This document shows positions 29,941 to 39,697 of a stretch of DNA of 64,000 nt, piece after piece; the stretch's first letter is position 1, and the number at the start of each line of letters is the position of its first letter. The DNA comes from Verrucomicrobiaceae bacterium (lineage in GTDB: Bacteria > Verrucomicrobiota > Verrucomicrobiia > Verrucomicrobiales > Verrucomicrobiaceae): assembly GCA_027486585.1 (NCBI GenBank), contig JAIXOU010000027.1, positions 1 through 64,000 on the forward strand, read 5' to 3'. The notes under the pieces were generated by a model. That model worked only from the letters and a program-made list of their open reading frames with translations, did not search any database and was not told the origin of the DNA. The position numbers were made by a program, and so were the translations under genes.

Positions 29941-31392
29941 CTATAGCTTCTTCAACAGCCCTTGCAGTAGGTCACCCAGACCTTCGCCCTTGATCAGATT
30001 TTTCAGCAAGCGATCAATCCTAGGCCGAATCTTCGGGTCTGAGAGCGAGCCCTCAGACTCGATGTCGAAGGTCATGCGACCGCGATCATCTGATAGCGCC
30101 TTAATCACACCACGGGCGATAGATTCTCCCAGCTTGGCTTTCGACACACCTGCTTGCAACCGAGCCTGAAGTCCCGCGCCGCAGGCCAACCGTAGATCCA
30201 TATCATGCTGATTTTGCGTGCTATTGAACCAGGATTGCCCCTCAATCATCACCTCATACTCAGGAAAGGCGAAACGTGTGTCGTTGTTGAGAGTCAGGCG
30301 ATTATTCACGAAACTAGCCTGAACCACCGCAGGCTCAAGAAGGGCTCCGCCGATCTTCACAGGTGATAAATCGACCCCATACTCCATGAGCTTCTTCATT
30401 TCATTACCCGCAGCATCCCCCATCGTGATGTGACCTGCCAAAACCGAACCTTGAGCCAAAGTCAGCTTTAACATGGATGCTGGCGACCATTTCCCTGTAG
30501 CTGGATTGATCGGCACAATGTCGCTTTCTCCTGTGAGCTGTAAATTTGCCATTTCTGTAGGCCGCATCACACCGCCGACTCGAGCCATGCCAGAAACCTG
30601 AAGATGAGCACTTAAAAGAGCCCGTATCTTGTTGTGACTTGCGAGATCATTTGCATCCACATCAATGCCCGACAGACTAAAGTCCAACTTACTAACACTG
30701 ATCTGAACACTCGGATTTTTGATTGTTAAACGGCCATCTTCCAGATTTGCCGTGCTAATGGCGAAGGCATAATCAGACACTGCAGCCGAAGACGATGCAG
30801 CACTTGCCTCTGGCGCAGCAACCGGAGTCGTTTGTTGCAAGGCAATTGCCTGGGGCACCTCTTCTTCAGCCGCTGGGTTTTTAAAAAGTGCCTCTAGCGT
30901 GCTATCGCCCGCAGCCGTCTGCGTCTCCTGAACGGATGGGGAAACAATGCGTAGATTCTCAACAAACAGTCGCTTATTGAGCAGGTCATCCAGCTTCACT
31001 TCCAGCACGATTTTGGGAATCACAATCAGTGCCACGCTTTCTGCCATGGGCTCGCGTTCAGCAGGCTCTTTCAGCACCTCAGCATCGCGCGGAGCCATCT
31101 TCACATCTTTAAAAATCAGTCTCGCGGGACGCGATAGCAGACTCAGCTCCGCATCATCGATCTGCATGCGGCAATTCCACTTCTCCTCTGCCAACTTCAC
31201 CCACGTATCTGGCCCCATCTTCCGCATGATCCACCATGAGCCTATCCCCAGCCCGATGCCGAGCAGCAAGCCAAACACAACGATCAAGATCAGTGCAATG
31301 CGGAGAATTTTCTTCATACCCCGCCAGACTAGACTGCGATTGCAATCTGGCAAGGCCTGCCTAGCTAAGGGCAAAACGGTGCTAGGAGTCAT
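29941..31392 (-). CDS. AsmA-like membrane-anchored protein
   Basis: Single N-terminal TM, extended beta-rich body typical of AsmA-like proteins. Confidence 0.6.
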   Translation of the reverse strand: MTPSTVLPLARQALPDCNRSLVWRGMKKILRIALILIVVFGLLLGIGLGIGSWWIMRKMGPDTWVKLAEEKWNCRMQIDDAELSLLSRPARLIFKDVKMAPRDAEVLKEPAEREPMAESVALIVIPKIVLEVKLDDLLNKRLFVENLRIVSPSVQETQTAAGDSTLEALFKNPAAEEEVPQAIALQQTTPVAAPEASAASSSAAVSDYAFAISTANLEDGRLTIKNPSVQISVSKLDFSLSGIDVDANDLASHNKIRALLSAHLQVSGMARVGGVMRPTEMANLQLTGESDIVPINPATGKWSPASMLKLTLAQGSVLAGHITMGDAAGNEMKKLMEYGVDLSPVKIGGALLEPAVVQASFVNNRLTLNNDTRFAFPEYEVMIEGQSWFNSTQNQHDMDLRLACGAGLQARLQAGVSKAKLGESIARGVIKALSDDRGRMTFDIESEGSLSDPKIRPRIDRLLKNLIKGEGLGDLLQGLLKKL

Positions 31393-31634
31393 CGCCTGAC
31401 ATCCACAAGAGGTGGCACGTTTATTTTGGAGCGAAATCCCGGCGAGACGCTACAGTCAATCGCTATCGGATTTTTAATTGAGTTCTATTTCTGGTAGAAC
31501 CTCCTCAAGTAAATCACGAATCCTATTTTGACCCCAATGTCGGAGGTGAAGAGGCTGCGATATTCAGCTTGGTTTAAAATCGTGATGCGAATCGCTTTGC
31601 ATGGCGCAGTTCCTTTATACTCTCCGCGCCCCGC

Positions 31635-32702
31635 ATGTCTGTAAAACTTCGCCTCAACACCGCTTCCGCCACCCGTCTCGTTCTCGCCAAAGTCGGCAAT
31701 CCTCAGCGAGAAGAACCACTGCAGACGTCACGTGAGGTTTTTGATATCGCAGAGGCCGATCAGGTGGCTCTGACGGGAATCTTCTTGAAGCCCTTCAAGA
31801 ATCTCATGGCGCACCGGTTCACGCATCATTCTTCTTTGGATAAACATGAGATGAATAACTGCGCCAAAGCCCTTTTTGGCGATACCGATGATCTTTTGAA
31901 GCATGGCTGTGAGATCGCTAAGCATCTCTACTCCAAATCCAATCATCCCAACATCAAAGCGGGCGACCTTTGCATCGCTCACATCAAGGAGATTCACATT
32001 GAAGGCGAGTTGGTCCAAGGGCTTTGCATTTTGAAATCAGAAAGCGTTACGCCATTCCTCACGATCACCACCAAGGATGGCGATCTGCGCATTTCGACGG
32101 AACAGGGCATTCATCCTGAAAAGATCGACAAAGGCTGCCTGATCATCGACTACTGGGGCAGCAAAGGCTACTACGTCCTCACCTTTGACCGCAGCGGCAG
32201 CGATGCCCGGTTTTGGACACGCGACTTCCTGGGAGTCGAGGCCGTACCAGACTCAGCCTTCCTAACGAACGCCTACGCCAAGATGGCGGTCTCGTTCATT
32301 GAAGAGCAAAAGCCTGAGGAGGACACTCCACCCTGGGAGACCTGCAATACGGCTCGTCAAGCCCTCGATTACTTTGATGAGCGCGAGCGCTTTGACCTGC
32401 AAGAGTTCGAGAAAGAAGTGCTTAAAGAACCTGACATGGTGGAGCGCTTTCAGCAGCATCGCTCCCGCATGGAAGAGGAACAGGGTCAACCCTTAGAGAC
32501 CAGCTTTGAAATTTCCAAGAAAGACGTGACCAAGGCCAGAAAACGCATCAATGCCACACTCAAGCTGGATACAGGCGTCGAGATTCATGTGAAGTCCACC
32601 CTATCGACGGAAAACGATCCTATTCTAGAGCGCGGTTACGACGACAAAAAAGGCATGAAGTTCATCAAGGTTTATTTTAACAACGAACTTTCAGCGAGTT
32701 GA
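31635..32702 (+). CDS. NdpA/YejK-like 37-kDa nucleoid-associated protein
   Basis: LKPFKNLMAHRFTHHSSLDKHEMN, AHIKEIHIEGELVQGLCILKSE, FWTRDFLGVEAVPD. Confidence 0.7.
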   Translation: MSVKLRLNTASATRLVLAKVGNPQREEPLQTSREVFDIAEADQVALTGIFLKPFKNLMAHRFTHHSSLDKHEMNNCAKALFGDTDDLLKHGCEIAKHLYSKSNHPNIKAGDLCIAHIKEIHIEGELVQGLCILKSESVTPFLTITTKDGDLRISTEQGIHPEKIDKGCLIIDYWGSKGYYVLTFDRSGSDARFWTRDFLGVEAVPDSAFLTNAYAKMAVSFIEEQKPEEDTPPWETCNTARQALDYFDERERFDLQEFEKEVLKEPDMVERFQQHRSRMEEEQGQPLETSFEISKKDVTKARKRINATLKLDTGVEIHVKSTLSTENDPILERGYDDKKGMKFIKVYFNNELSAS

Positions 32703-32764
32703 TCAGCCCGAGTAGCAACTTTTTCTGGATTGATCCTGCCAACTTGAGTTAGAACCCCTTTATC

Positions 32765-33670
32765 ATGCGCTTTTGTTTTTTTTCGACCTACCTAGCAGCA
32801 ACCCTCTGCCTAACCGCGCAGAAGGGTCTGGCACAAGAACCTGAACTAAAAACCACGCTTGAGTCTGCCTACAAACGCTGGAGCATTGCCGTGGAAAACA
32901 AAAACGCCACGGCTTGGGCTGCGGCCATCACGATGTATCGCCAGGTCACGACTCGGAATCTGATCGTTAGCCAAGGATCCGCTTTCCCAAAAGCCGTCTT
33001 TGAGACAACGATCAGTCCTGCCGACACGTCAAACCTTCGTCTGCTTGAAGCCCAGGCTGTAGGTGACACAGCGCACTTGCTTTACTTTGGCAAAATCAAT
33101 GTCGGCGGTGATATGGAAGACCTTCCAGACAACCTTCTGATGCTGAAATTTTTCAAAGATAAAGGTCAATGGAAGTTTGATAGCAACAAGATCATTCACC
33201 TGCGCACACGTCCCGATCTTCTGGAAAAACTCAAACAGGGCGGCGCGCCTGATTTCCTGGACCTGCCCGAGTTTACTCCACCCGGCAAAGCGCCAACCGC
33301 GCCTACCATCTGTCCTGCGCCACAGCATATCTCAGGCGGCACGATTCAATCCATCGGCTACGAAACGGAGGTGAAGATCAATGGCTTCGATTATTACGTT
33401 AAAGATAATGTCCTCAAAGTCTTCGTCATCGGTGGGCTCAGCAATGGAGCGAATCAAATTAGCCTAAAAGCCAAAAAGATCGACGTCCCCAAGGGCTCTG
33501 ACCGCGCTTTGGAACTGGATCTTTTCACCAAGCCAAGCAAGCCAGGAGCTAATGGCCAACGCGTTTTTCATTACGAATACACGGGCTCCGGTGAACCTTC
33601 GCCAAGTCGATCCAACTGGGAACTCTCGATGCCTGCAGCAACTGAGATGAACATTGTGGTGACCGAATAA
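32765..33670 (+). CDS. Secreted hypothetical protein
   Basis: Signal peptide; full-length ORF with no recognised motif. Confidence 0.6.
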   Translation: MRFCFFSTYLAATLCLTAQKGLAQEPELKTTLESAYKRWSIAVENKNATAWAAAITMYRQVTTRNLIVSQGSAFPKAVFETTISPADTSNLRLLEAQAVGDTAHLLYFGKINVGGDMEDLPDNLLMLKFFKDKGQWKFDSNKIIHLRTRPDLLEKLKQGGAPDFLDLPEFTPPGKAPTAPTICPAPQHISGGTIQSIGYETEVKINGFDYYVKDNVLKVFVIGGLSNGANQISLKAKKIDVPKGSDRALELDLFTKPSKPGANGQRVFHYEYTGSGEPSPSRSNWELSMPAATEMNIVVTE

Positions 33671-33735
33671 TCGACTCTAAGCAGAAAGCAAAGTCCACAA
33701 TCAACGTTTGAACCTGTAGCCAAACCATCCACACC

Positions 33736-34605
33736 ATGAAAAAGCTTATCGCCCCACTGCTCACCCTCGCTTTAGCCACCAGCCTTTATTTGGCCCAAGG
33801 AGCCGACAATGCAGCACCAAAACCACTCCGCATCCTCATCGTCGCTGGCGGCTGCTGTCATGAGTATGATAAACAGCATCTAGCGCTGAAAGAGGGTATC
33901 GAATCACGCCTGAATGCCACGGTCGATGTCGCCTACAATCCAGATAAGACCACCAAGGCTACTTTTGAGATCTACAAATCCAAGGATTGGGCTAAGGACT
34001 TCGATCTTATTGTCCACGATGAATGCTCCGCCGATGTCACCGATCCAGCTTATGTTGCCAATATCCTCAATGCTCACAAGGCAGGCATCCCCGCAGTGAA
34101 TCTGCATTGCGCCATGCACAGCTACCGCTGGGGCAACTTCAAAGAACCAGTGACCGTGGGAGCCGATAATGCCGGCTGGTATGAGATGATCGGTCTCCAG
34201 TCCACTGGTCATGGCCCGAAAGAGCCGATTGATATCAGTTTCACCGCCCAAGATCACCCGATCACTAAAGGCCTGGAAAACTGGACAACGATCAACGAAG
34301 AACTCTACAACAACATCCAAATCCTGGGTGGCAAACCACTCGCTAGCGGTAAGCAGATGGTCAAACCAAAAGCCAAAAAAGGTGAGGTAGCTGACCCCAC
34401 CGCCAAAGCCACTGAAGTGAATGCCGTCGTCGCATGGACCAATGAGTATGGTCCTAACAAGACTCGCATCTTTAGTAGCACCATTGGCCATAACACCGAA
34501 ACAGTCACTGACGACCGTTATCTCAAATTGATCACCCGCGCCGTGCTCTGGTCCACCAACCACCTCAACGAAGACGGGACAGCCGCCGCTGGTTACGCTA
34601 AATAA
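33736..34605 (+). CDS. ThuA-like domain secreted protein
   Basis: ILIVAGGCCHEYDKQH, NLHCAMHSYRWG, DHPITKGLENWTTINEELYNN, VWTNEYGPNKTRIFSSTIGHN-type ending. Confidence 0.85.
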   Translation: MKKLIAPLLTLALATSLYLAQGADNAAPKPLRILIVAGGCCHEYDKQHLALKEGIESRLNATVDVAYNPDKTTKATFEIYKSKDWAKDFDLIVHDECSADVTDPAYVANILNAHKAGIPAVNLHCAMHSYRWGNFKEPVTVGADNAGWYEMIGLQSTGHGPKEPIDISFTAQDHPITKGLENWTTINEELYNNIQILGGKPLASGKQMVKPKAKKGEVADPTAKATEVNAVVAWTNEYGPNKTRIFSSTIGHNTETVTDDRYLKLITRAVLWSTNHLNEDGTAAAGYAK

Positions 34606-34665
34606 CAGAGCTATTTGGTTTTTCAGCTCAGCTTATGACCTCAACTTAAATAGTTGACTGATCAT

Positions 34666-34696
34666 CTACCATGGGTATTAAAAAACCCATGGGTAG
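34666..34696. promoter_or_regulatory. Inverted repeat spanning the tetR start codon(s)
   Basis: CTACC-ATGGGT attaaaa ACCCATGGGTAG; arms contain both candidate ATG codons. Confidence 0.5.
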
Positions 34697-35294
34697 AACA
34701 AGTGATGCGAAGGAACGTTTAATCGAAGCCGTGATCGAATTGATCTGGACCGGCAGCTATGGCAGCACGTCGGTCGATGACATCTGTGAGCGAGCAGGTG
34801 TCAAAAAAGGCAGTTTTTATCACTTTTTTGAATCAAAAACAGAGCTCGCCTTAAATGGAGTTGACCACGGCTGGACAGAACAAAAAAAGAAACTCGATCA
34901 GCTCTTCTCCCCAACCATCCCTCCACTGGAACGACTTAAAAATTGCTTTCGCCAGTGTCGGGAGGAACAGGAAGAGTTGAAAGCCAAGCACGGGCACGTA
35001 CTCGGCTGCCCAGTACATTCTTTGGGTGCTGAAATCAGCACCATTGATGATCGGCTGCGGGATAAGCTTCAACAGATCTTGGGTGAGTTCATTCTTTATT
35101 TCGAAAGTGCCATTCGAGATGCCCATGATTCTGGAATGATTGTTGCTCCCAATGCAGCCATGATGGCAAGAATCCTGTTCGCTTACAGCGAGGGACTCTT
35201 ACTCCATGCTCGGATGTGGAACGACTTGACTCACATGGATGAACTTGAAGCCGGTGCACTACTACTCTTGGGAGCCAGTGCATCAACAAACTGA
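34671..35294 (+). CDS. TetR family transcriptional regulator
   Basis: N-terminal HTH: AKERLIEAVIELIWTGSYGSTSVDDICERAGVKKGSFYHFFESKTEL; upstream of RND efflux genes; alternative start at 34689. Confidence 0.93.
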   Translation: MGIKKPMGRTSDAKERLIEAVIELIWTGSYGSTSVDDICERAGVKKGSFYHFFESKTELALNGVDHGWTEQKKKLDQLFSPTIPPLERLKNCFRQCREEQEELKAKHGHVLGCPVHSLGAEISTIDDRLRDKLQQILGEFILYFESAIRDAHDSGMIVAPNAAMMARILFAYSEGLLLHARMWNDLTHMDELEAGALLLLGASASTN

Positions 35295-35347
35295 GATCAT
35301 TTTTATTTGTTTTTCAAATTAACCAACTAGTCAACTTCACTAAATCA

Positions 35348-36508
35348 ATGAAATTTCATTTCTTCATAATACCAACGATTTTTCTCAGCGCATGCCTACC
35401 ACATGAAGGCGGAGATCATGGCGCTGGCATGCAAATGCCACCTGCCCAGGTTACATTAGCAGCGGTAGAAACCAAAGAACTCGTCGAATGGGAAGAATTC
35501 ACTGGTCGCGTAGAGCCTGTTGAAGCCGTAGAACTCAAGCCACGCGTTTCTGGGTATATCACTCAGGTCCACTTCCAATCAGGTGCGTTAGTCAATAAGG
35601 GAGATATTCTCTTCACCATCGATCAGCGTCCGTTTCAAACCAAATTACGAGCTGCCAAAGCAGAGGTTCAAAGGGCCCAAGCCAATGCGACAGCCGTAAA
35701 GCGTGAGTTTGATCGAGTTTCATCCCTGTTAGCAGCCAAAGCGATCGCTCCAGAGCAGGCCGAAATGCGTGAATCCATGAATCTTCAGGGCCAGGCAGCA
35801 CTTGAAGCAGCACGCGCGACGGAACACAGCGCCGAGATCGAGCTAGAGCACAGTGAGGTGCGAGCACCGATCAGTGGCCGCATCAGCCGAGCCATTACCA
35901 CAGCAGGAAACTACGTCACGGCAGGAACAACTCTGCTGACTACCATTGTCACTGTCGATCCCGTTTATGTTTATAGCGACATTGATGAGAATAGCCTTCT
36001 AAAGATCCAGGCATTGCAGCGTGACAAAAAAACCTTTCTTAATGAAGACGGTAAAATGCCCGTCGAATTGCAGCTATCTAATGAAACGAGCTTCATCCAT
36101 AAAGGTCATGTCGAGTCTTTTGACAATCGTTTGAATGAAGGGACAGGAAGCATCGTCCTGCGTGCCGAGTTTCCGAATAAGGAAGGCATTCTCACACCAG
36201 GTCTTTTTGCCCGCATTCGCCTGCCGATGACCGCCAAATACCCTGCCCTGCTGATCGACGAAAAAAGCATTCTCACCGATCAGGCCAACAAGTACGTTCT
36301 CGGAGTCGATGATAAAAACATCACCGTCTATAAGCCCGTCGTGATCGGGCCTAGCATCCAGGGCAAACGAATCATCCGCAGTGGCGTCAAGGCGGGTGAA
36401 AAAATCATCATCAACGGCATGGCTCGCCTGCCAATGCCAGGAATGCCAGTTACGCCGGTCGAAGGCGACGGGGCAAAGCGAGAGCCTACCGCAGCAGTCC
36501 ATCAATAA
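35348..36508 (+). CDS. RND efflux periplasmic adaptor lipoprotein
   Basis: Lipobox LSAC; PRVSGYITQVHFQSGALVNKGDILFTIDQRPFQ; operon position. Confidence 0.94.
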   Translation: MKFHFFIIPTIFLSACLPHEGGDHGAGMQMPPAQVTLAAVETKELVEWEEFTGRVEPVEAVELKPRVSGYITQVHFQSGALVNKGDILFTIDQRPFQTKLRAAKAEVQRAQANATAVKREFDRVSSLLAAKAIAPEQAEMRESMNLQGQAALEAARATEHSAEIELEHSEVRAPISGRISRAITTAGNYVTAGTTLLTTIVTVDPVYVYSDIDENSLLKIQALQRDKKTFLNEDGKMPVELQLSNETSFIHKGHVESFDNRLNEGTGSIVLRAEFPNKEGILTPGLFARIRLPMTAKYPALLIDEKSILTDQANKYVLGVDDKNITVYKPVVIGPSIQGKRIIRSGVKAGEKIIINGMARLPMPGMPVTPVEGDGAKREPTAAVHQ

Positions 36509-36541
36509 ACTGCCTGCGCAGAAATCCCCCCATTTTCTGAC

Positions 36542-39500
36542 ATGAACTTTTCCAGCTTCTTCATCACGCGCCCCATCTTTGCAGGCGTGCTGTCACTCCT
36601 GATCTTCATCCTCGGCGCGATCTCACTTTTTCAGCTGCCTATCAGCGAGTATCCAGAGGTAGCGCCACCAACGGTCATCGTGACGGCGACCTATCCGGGA
36701 GCCAATCCCAAGACTATCGCCGAGACGGTTGCTTCACCCATTGAGCAAATCATCAATGGCATTGAGAACATGCTCTACATGACGTCTCAAAGCACAGCCA
36801 ATGGCGTGATGACTCTGACGGTTACTTTCAAACTCGGCACAGACATTGATCTGGCACAGGTGCAGGTACAAAACCGCGTATCTCAGGTGCTACCAAAGCT
36901 ACCAGAAGAAGTGCGCCGTTTTGGTGTGACCACGGTCAAATCATCTCCCGACCTGACCATGGTCGTGCATCTGCTGTCACCGAACGACCGCTACGACGAA
37001 CTGTATCTGCGCAACTATGCCACGCTCAATGTGAAGGACGAGTTAGCCCGACTACCAGGAGTCGGCCAAGTCCAGCTCTTCGGTGGTGGTGAATACGCCA
37101 TGCGTATCTGGATTGATCCCGACAAAGCCGCTGCACGTGAGTTGACCGCCTCTGAAATCGTCAATGCGATCCGCGAACAAAATGTGCAGGTAGCCGCCGG
37201 GGTGATCGGTCAGCAGCCAGTCAAGGGCAACGTCCCCTTTGAACTCACCGTCAATGCCAAGGGGCGACTCGTAAGCGAAGAAGAGTTTGAGAACATCATC
37301 GTTAAAGTCGGCATCCATGGTGAAAAACTACGTCTTAAAGATGTGGCCAGGATTGAGATGGGTTCTAGCGAGTATGCACTCCGCAGCCTGCTCAATAACA
37401 AGCGCGCCGTCGGCATCCCCATCTTCCAACTACCAGGGTCCAATGCGCTCTCACTATCCAAGTCCGTCCGCGCCAAGATGGACGAGCTTAAGACCAAATT
37501 CCCCGAAGGAGTGGACTACGCCATTGCTTATGACCCCACGGTTTTCGTGGAAAAATCCATTGATGCCGTCATCCACACATTGATCGAGGCCATTCTGCTC
37601 GTGGTGCTTGTCGTTGTCATTTTCCTTCAAACATGGCGTGCCTCCATCATCCCGCTAGTCGCCGTCCCAGTGTCGCTTGTTGGCACCTTTGCCGTGATGC
37701 ATGCGCTAGGATTTTCCATCAACAATTTGTCCCTATTCGGGCTGGTGTTAGCCATCGGCATCGTCGTGGATGACGCCATCGTTGTGGTTGAAAATGTGGA
37801 ACGAAATATCCGCAATGGACTCAATCCTTTGGATGCTACAAAACAGGCCATGAAGGAAGTCACGGGCCCCATCGTGGCAACAGCTCTGGTGCTCTGTGCC
37901 GTCTTCATCCCCACGGCTTTCATCAGCGGATTAAGTGGACAGTTTTATAAACAGTTCGCGGTGACGATTGCCATCTCGACGGTCATTTCTGCCATCAACT
38001 CCCTTACCCTCAGCCCAGCATTATCGGCCCTCCTACTGAAAGATCATCACGCCAAAAAAGACCTACTTTCACGCTTCATTGACGTGCTGCTCGGTTGGTT
38101 TTTCCGTCCCTTCAATCGCTTCTTCGAGTGGTCCTCCAATTTATATGTTGGCATGGTGAAACGCATCATTCGTTTCAGCTTCATCGCCGTTTTAATCTAT
38201 GGCGGACTGGTTTGGGCTACCATGAAAGGCTTTGAAATGGTCCCCTCAGGTTTTGTTCCAGCTCAGGACAAACAATACCTCGTCGGCTTTGCTCAATTGC
38301 CCGATGGAGCCTCGCTGGACCGCACAGAAGCGGTCATGCGTCGGATGTCTGAAATTGCCTTAAAACATCCTGGAGTGAAGGACGCCATCGCCTTCCCTGG
38401 CCTCAGCATCCAAGGCTTCACCATCAGTCCGAATGCAGGCATTGTCTTTGTTGGCCTCAAAGACTTTGGTGAACGCACGACCCCAGACCTCAATGGGGGC
38501 GCTATCGCAGGCGCTCTTAACGGCGAATTTTCGACCATCCAAGATGCCATGGTTCTGATGTTCCCACCGCCGCCAGTCAATGGGATCGGAACCACGGGTG
38601 GGTTTAAGCTCATGATCGAAGACCGCGCCAATCAAGGCTATGCAGCCACCTACCAAGCCGCTCAGCAACTCGTCGGCGCGGCTTATGGCACGCAAAAGCT
38701 GGCTCAGGTTTATTCCGGCTACACGGTTAATGTACCGCAGCTCGAAGCTGACGTGGATCGCGAAAAAGCCAAGACTCAGGGTGTGCCTTTGCAAAATCTC
38801 TTCGAGACACTGCAAATCAATCTCGGCAGTCTCTACGTCAATGACTTCAACCGCTTTGGCCGAACCTATCAAGTTGTGGCCCAAGCTGAACCTGAATACC
38901 GAGATGATGCTGGCGACATCCTACGCCTAAAAACCAAGAACACCGCAGGTCAGATGGTGCCCATCGGCTCACTCGTCAAAGTGAAGGAGAGCTTCGGTCC
39001 TGACCGCGTCACGCATTACAATGGCTACCTAGCAGCCGACATTAACGGTGGCCCGCTTCCACCACTAAGTTCGGGGCAGGCCGAAGAGGTCATGTCAAAT
39101 CTCGCCAAACAGGTGCTGCCTGGCGGATTCGAGTTTGAATGGACTGATCTGACTTATCAAAAAATCATTGCCGGCAATACGGCCATGTTCATCTACCCAC
39201 TTTGCATTCTGCTCGTGTTCATGGTTCTGGCAGCACAGTTTGAAAGCCTGCGTCTGCCGCTTTCCATCATCCTCATCGTGCCGCTTTGTCTGCTCTTTGC
39301 TCTAGCTGGCGTGATGATCGTCGGTGGTGATAACAACATCTTCACCCAGATCGGCTTCATCGTGCTGATCGGACTTGCCTGCAAAAACGCCATTCTCATC
39401 GTCGAGTTTGCCAAAGAGAGACATGATCATGGCCTCAGTCCGCTTGATTCGGCTCTGGATTCCTGCCGCCTACGTTTGCGCCCCATTTTAATGACCTCCA

Positions 39501-39697
39501 TCGCCTTCATCGCAGGGGTCTATCCTCTGGTCGTCAGCACTGGAGCTGGCGCTGAAATGCGTCGGGCCATGGGAACGGCTGTATTTGCAGGAATGATCGG
39601 CGTGACCTTTCTGGGACTTTTCCTGACTCCAGTGTTTTATGTCCTCGTCATGAAGCTCGGAAAACAACCCAAACCAGTGACGACAGACCACGCATGA
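36542..39697 (+). CDS. RND multidrug efflux permease (HAE1/AcrB-like)
   Basis: FFITRPIFAGVLSLLIFILG, VLAIGIVVDDAIVVVENVERN, GLACKNAILIVEFAKE. Confidence 0.96.
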   Translation: MNFSSFFITRPIFAGVLSLLIFILGAISLFQLPISEYPEVAPPTVIVTATYPGANPKTIAETVASPIEQIINGIENMLYMTSQSTANGVMTLTVTFKLGTDIDLAQVQVQNRVSQVLPKLPEEVRRFGVTTVKSSPDLTMVVHLLSPNDRYDELYLRNYATLNVKDELARLPGVGQVQLFGGGEYAMRIWIDPDKAAARELTASEIVNAIREQNVQVAAGVIGQQPVKGNVPFELTVNAKGRLVSEEEFENIIVKVGIHGEKLRLKDVARIEMGSSEYALRSLLNNKRAVGIPIFQLPGSNALSLSKSVRAKMDELKTKFPEGVDYAIAYDPTVFVEKSIDAVIHTLIEAILLVVLVVVIFLQTWRASIIPLVAVPVSLVGTFAVMHALGFSINNLSLFGLVLAIGIVVDDAIVVVENVERNIRNGLNPLDATKQAMKEVTGPIVATALVLCAVFIPTAFISGLSGQFYKQFAVTIAISTVISAINSLTLSPALSALLLKDHHAKKDLLSRFIDVLLGWFFRPFNRFFEWSSNLYVGMVKRIIRFSFIAVLIYGGLVWATMKGFEMVPSGFVPAQDKQYLVGFAQLPDGASLDRTEAVMRRMSEIALKHPGVKDAIAFPGLSIQGFTISPNAGIVFVGLKDFGERTTPDLNGGAIAGALNGEFSTIQDAMVLMFPPPPVNGIGTTGGFKLMIEDRANQGYAATYQAAQQLVGAAYGTQKLAQVYSGYTVNVPQLEADVDREKAKTQGVPLQNLFETLQINLGSLYVNDFNRFGRTYQVVAQAEPEYRDDAGDILRLKTKNTAGQMVPIGSLVKVKESFGPDRVTHYNGYLAADINGGPLPPLSSGQAEEVMSNLAKQVLPGGFEFEWTDLTYQKIIAGNTAMFIYPLCILLVFMVLAAQFESLRLPLSIILIVPLCLLFALAGVMIVGGDNNIFTQIGFIVLIGLACKNAILIVEFAKERHDHGLSPLDSALDSCRLRLRPILMTSIAFIAGVYPLVVSTGAGAEMRRAMGTAVFAGMIGVTFLGLFLTPVFYVLVMKLGKQPKPVTTDHA

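Noticed and set aside
33904-34563. 219-aa minus-strand ORF
   Set aside because: Antisense to the ThuA-like gene; no recognisable motif.
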